From Scopulibacillus daqui (GTDB lineage Bacteria > Bacillota > Bacilli > Bacillales > Sporolactobacillaceae): DNA of 64,000 nucleotides. How positions within the stretch are numbered: the first letter of the stretch is position 1; each line of letters starts with the position of its first letter. The DNA lies in assembly GCF_016908855.1 (NCBI RefSeq), contig NZ_JAFBER010000011.1:25809-89808 (forward strand), written 5' to 3'. The notes beneath the pieces were generated by a model. The model made no database searches and was not told the DNA's origin. It saw nothing but the letters and a program-made list of their open reading frames with translations. Of this stretch, positions 61,561-64,000 are shown piece by piece. The position numbers and the translations under genes are program-made.

Positions 61561-61776
61561 TTATCTATTTATTTCATTATTGGTATCATTGACATCCGGG
61601 TCATATGTGTTCGTGAGTGAATATATACTGTTTTGCAGATGAAAATCGCCTGTTCTTGACCCGCCTGCTCCGGAAATAAACTTAATATTTTGCTTAGGGG
61701 TTAAATTAGCTGTATCACCAAAGTTAACAGAGCCCGAAACATAACTGCACTTAAACGTTTTAACAATTGAAGGCAT
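61561..61776 (-). CDS. GerPF/GerPA-family spore germination protein (tandem copy 2)
   Basis: 71 residues from ATG 61776, behind AAAGGAGAG; an in-frame upstream ATG has no site. MPSIVKTFKCSYVSGSVNFG and GAGGSRTGDFHLQNSIYSLT keep the family layout but replace the usual V-G-x-V-K-I-N start by KTFKCSY with a Cys. The tail is NTYDPDVNDTNNEINR. It is the most diverged of the three copies, which suggests a separate role or loss of constraint. Confidence 0.85.
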   Translation of the reverse strand: MPSIVKTFKCSYVSGSVNFGDTANLTPKQNIKFISGAGGSRTGDFHLQNSIYSLTNTYDPDVNDTNNEINR

Positions 61777-61923
61777 ATTATTCTCTCCTTTATCCCTATT
61801 GACCAATCTATATGGACCATTTTCTGTTCTTGCCATGAATATATCATTCTTTATTTAAATGGCTGTTTGATCGTCTTAAAGCCGTACTTATCATAAAATA
61901 TCCTTTAATGCAAGCCTTTTGAT

Positions 61924-62139
61924 TTAATTATTTCCTGCATTATTCGCATCATTAACATCTGCATCATACGTATTCGTTACACTATAACCATTATTTTCAA
62001 TATGGAAGTCACCTGTCCCAAATCCTCCTGAACCAGTATAAGTTTTTGTAACAGCTTTTGGAGCAACGTTTAATGTATCTCCGAAATTCACCGCGCCGGA
62101 AACTGTGTTGACTTTAACGGGACCAATAAGCGAAGGCAT
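61924..62139 (-). CDS. GerPF/GerPA-family spore germination protein (tandem copy 3)
   Basis: 71 residues. MPSLIGPVKVNTVSGAVNFG and GSGGFGTGDFHIENNGYSVT are close to GerPF of Bacillus and to copy 1. GATTAGGAGGGATAA precedes the ATG. It is the first of the tandem group in transcription order; the gap to copy 2 is 147 bp, long enough for a second promoter. YaaH, another spore protein, is encoded just upstream. Confidence 0.9.
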   Translation of the reverse strand: MPSLIGPVKVNTVSGAVNFGDTLNVAPKAVTKTYTGSGGFGTGDFHIENNGYSVTNTYDADVNDANNAGNN

Positions 62140-62324
62140 CGTTATCCCTCCTAATCATATATGTTAGATAACATCCTTCATCAACGATTTATCACAAACG
62201 GCATCATTTTATATAAGCATGTCTTAAAACTTCAGCCTTATCTGCATGATATCTATTATATGTACCTTTGCATTATATGAATAGTCGTCTGTCACATTTT
62301 TATAAAAAGACAAATTCAAAATAA

Positions 62325-62362
62325 AAACACGCTTAACATTCTTTATTGTTCAGCGTGCTTTA
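62325..62362 (-). terminator. yaaH terminator
   Basis: On the minus strand CACGCTGAACA pairs with TGTTAAGCGTG (one mismatch), followed by TTTTTATTTT, about nine bases after the stop. Confidence 0.8.
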
Positions 62363-62370
62363 AAAAATGA

Positions 62371-63630
62371 TTAAACCTTTCGAACCCTGAAAAAGCGCGT
62401 TAATATCCATGATCCTTGAGGAAGCCCAAAGCTCAATTCCCAAGCGCCAAAGCCGCCCAGTCTATATTTGCGGACTAAGAGCGCTTTTTCAATAAGGCTG
62501 CGGGCATCTTCGAACCATACAACATGCCTTCTGTTTGACGTATCTGTGTAATAAAAAAACGGCGACTTATATTCTTCGGAATACTGAATAGGGACATTGT
62601 TATTCATAGCAACAGTCGTTGCCGCATGCGCTGACAAAGTCACTGGCAATTGGCCGGGACGGTAAGGAATAATCCAGTCATAGCCATAATAAGGAACCCC
62701 TAAAATAATTTTATCCCGCCTGACTTTGCTCACCGCAAAATCTAAAGTTTTTCTGATCTCGCCAATTGGCGCCACCGGCCCTGGTTCACTTCCCGGATAG
62801 TGCCAGTCATACGCCATGATAAACATATAATCAACAGCTGAACCGATCGCTTGATAATCATAGCCTTTAAGCCATGGTATATTATCATTCTCTTTTGGCG
62901 GGACGGAAATGGTTGTGATCAAGTTTCGTTCTTTCAAGCGCTGATTTAGCCGGCGCAAGAAAGATGAGAATAATTCCCGATCTTCTGCCAAAACTTTTTC
63001 AAAATCAATATTGACGCCGCCAAAACCATTTGTTGTTACTAATTGGTATATATTGTTAATAAGCCGCTCTGTTGCTGAAGGATTGCTTAACACCTGATGG
63101 GTTAAACTTGAGCTGAACCCTTGTGGCGTTAAGTTAGTAATAGTCGCTAAAGGTGTCATATGGTTGCGCCAGGCAGCGGCAACTTCTGCAGATACATTTA
63201 ATTGGCTCAGCGAACCATTTGAATAAAAATGGTATTCAAATAAAGCCATCAGTGACGTATAAGGTGCAAAATCTTCAATTTGTTTGATATCTGACGGCAA
63301 ACCTCTAACCACTGTGTATCCAAACGTTGTGATGTATTCTTTAGATATTTCTGGAATGTTCACCCTCATTCCAGGCTGCAATTGGTTCGGGTCTACCCCG
63401 GGATTGGCTCTTAACAGCTCATCGGCAGAAATATAAGCCCTTTTAGCAATGGAGTAAAAGCTGTCCCCTTGCTGAACAGTGTAGGAACGGCTTGGTATAA
63501 GCAATGCTTGCCCGGGAGTAATATTATCGCGGTGCAGCCCGTTAACCATACGGAGATTATTGAGAGGGTACTGGTACTTTTGGCTAATCGAATATAACGA
63601 GTCACCCGGCTTAACGGTATAAACAAACAA
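62371..63630 (-). CDS. yaaH: spore peptidoglycan N-acetylglucosaminidase YaaH/SleL
   Basis: 419 residues from TTG 63630, behind GAGGAGGGATATT. Two LysM domains (~4-47, YTVKPGDSLYSISQKYQYP; ~49-92, YTVQQGDSFYSIAKRAYIS) are followed by a GH18 domain. The catalytic segment is GFGGVNIDFEKV, whose final Glu is the proton donor, and MAYDWHYPGSEPG also fits. Length and domain order match B. subtilis YaaH and B. cereus SleL, which cleave cortical fragments during germination and are placed in the coat through LysM domains. No secretion signal, as expected. Confidence 0.93.
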   Translation of the reverse strand: MFVYTVKPGDSLYSISQKYQYPLNNLRMVNGLHRDNITPGQALLIPSRSYTVQQGDSFYSIAKRAYISADELLRANPGVDPNQLQPGMRVNIPEISKEYITTFGYTVVRGLPSDIKQIEDFAPYTSLMALFEYHFYSNGSLSQLNVSAEVAAAWRNHMTPLATITNLTPQGFSSSLTHQVLSNPSATERLINNIYQLVTTNGFGGVNIDFEKVLAEDRELFSSFLRRLNQRLKERNLITTISVPPKENDNIPWLKGYDYQAIGSAVDYMFIMAYDWHYPGSEPGPVAPIGEIRKTLDFAVSKVRRDKIILGVPYYGYDWIIPYRPGQLPVTLSAHAATTVAMNNNVPIQYSEEYKSPFFYYTDTSNRRHVVWFEDARSLIEKALLVRKYRLGGFGAWELSFGLPQGSWILTRFFRVRKV

Positions 63631-63700
63631 AATATCCCTCCTCTTCCCTGTTATTACCGTATGCAAATGACCAGGTTCACGTTCAAAAAAAGGTTCTACG

Positions 63701-63844
63701 TCAAATGTCCCGTGCTGTTTCGATTGCTTCTGTTATTATCTTTTCTAGTCTATTGATTTCCATAATTCGTTCAATTCCTTACATGCCAATAAGAACCATG
63801 CCAATGTTACGTTGATCATAAATATCGCGTATTATTTCTAACAT
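63701..63844 (-). pseudogene. transposon-type AAA ATPase remnant (TniB/IstB-like)
   Basis: In one frame MLEIIRDIYDQRNIGMVLIG is followed by M, a TAA stop (63779-63781), then GIERIMEINRLEKIITEAIE and TARDI. The first part fits the Walker B-proximal segment of transposition helper ATPases (RDIYDQT.IGIVLIGM), the second their C-terminus (QIxRIMEIN.L..IT.EAIETAR). The roughly 60 residues normally between them are missing. A clear fossil with at least one internal deletion. Confidence 0.7.
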
Positions 63845-64000
63845 TCGTATCACCTCTATATTCATCTATGGCGATCACTTTAGGCAATTCTTCAAATTCT
63901 TTTAAATGTATAGAGGAAATTCGATCAAACCGACGAATAACTGTTGTCTGCGATGTTCGAAACTGTGCAGCAGTATCTTTAAAATTTTTGCCATGAATGA
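63816..64000 (-). pseudogene. ISL3-family transposase fragment, fused to the ATPase remnant
   Basis: From the right edge the minus strand encodes FKDTAAQFRTSQTTVIRRFD and LPKVIAIDEYRGDTN, the helix-turn-helix and first catalytic Asp region of ISL3-family transposases. Similarity stops near 63850. The frame then runs out of phase into the ATPase remnant and ends at TGA 63816-63818. The catalytic domain after this Asp is lost. More of the element may lie beyond the window. Confidence 0.78.

Noticed and set aside
1..64000. tRNA, rRNA, CRISPR or prophage
   Set aside because: No tRNA or rRNA signature, no regularly spaced repeats and no phage structural genes were seen on either strand.

Overview
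The window reads as chromosome of an endospore-forming, Gram-positive Firmicute of the order Bacillales. Several gene blocks keep the order I remember from Bacillus subtilis (dapH-dapL-ykuS with ccpC and darB nearby; pit with ykaA; cidR-cidA-cidB; yhcE-F-G-H-I; pstS-C-A-B). Spore genes are frequent: a CsgA-like protein, an alpha/beta-type SASP, GerP-family proteins, YaaH and a Spo0E-family phosphatase. Base composition is moderately AT-rich and ribosome binding sites are strong AGGAGG types. Divergence from B. subtilis suggests another family, such as Sporolactobacillaceae, but this is inference. I see no rRNA, tRNA, CRISPR array, prophage or intact mobile element.

Layout. 0-10 kb: lysine/diaminopimelate operon on the minus strand (dapH, a class III aminotransferase, dapL, partial ykuS), CcpC regulator, drug exporter, c-di-AMP receptor DarB, a small Spo0E-like gene, 5'-3' exonuclease YpcP and the Pit phosphate transporter with its DUF47 partner. 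10-17 kb: CsgA, a MarR/MmpL exporter pair, an HPr-like small protein, the cidR/cidAB murein-hydrolase regulator locus, and a wrecked intracellular subtilisin gene. 17-25 kb: BrnQ with a long leader, the yhcE-I ABC transporter operon, an iron alcohol dehydrogenase and small spore-type ORFs. 25-29 kb: DinB protein, an unusual histidine phosphatase, then a compact set of GerP-like genes around an Hsp20 gene. 29-43 kb: OpuD, YkfC endopeptidase, Sco/YtkA lipoproteins, a YknW/YknX pair, an SPFH protein with an RHH partner, a MazG-like enzyme, lipoteichoic acid synthase and a SASP. 43-48 kb: the Pst operon ending in a PhoP-type regulator. 48-57 kb: CBS protein, MarR regulators, fumarase, a MarR-controlled exporter, pyruvate oxidase and a YitT protein. 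57-64 kb: an FG-GAP lipoprotein with a two-component system, YtxH protein, three tandem GerPF-like genes, the YaaH spore hydrolase, then transposon debris.

How the genes work together. The clearest circuit is phosphate. Four TTTACA-like repeats at an exact 11-bp period lie before pstS on its coding strand. A second set of four, on the opposite strand, overlaps the predicted pit promoter. A PhoP-family regulator closes the pst operon. This predicts that one regulator activates high-affinity Pst and represses low-affinity Pit. The spore genes (GerP-like groups at 26-28 kb and 61-62 kb, Hsp20, YaaH, SASPs) form the second theme. Gene decay is visible at three places: an ispA pseudogene, the last ~40 codons of a Cys/Met-metabolism PLP enzyme, and fused transposase/ATPase fragments at the right edge. 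The best candidates for something not yet described are the GerP-like/Hsp20 cluster, the FG-GAP lipoprotein plus two-component operon, and a folded element inside the dap operon.
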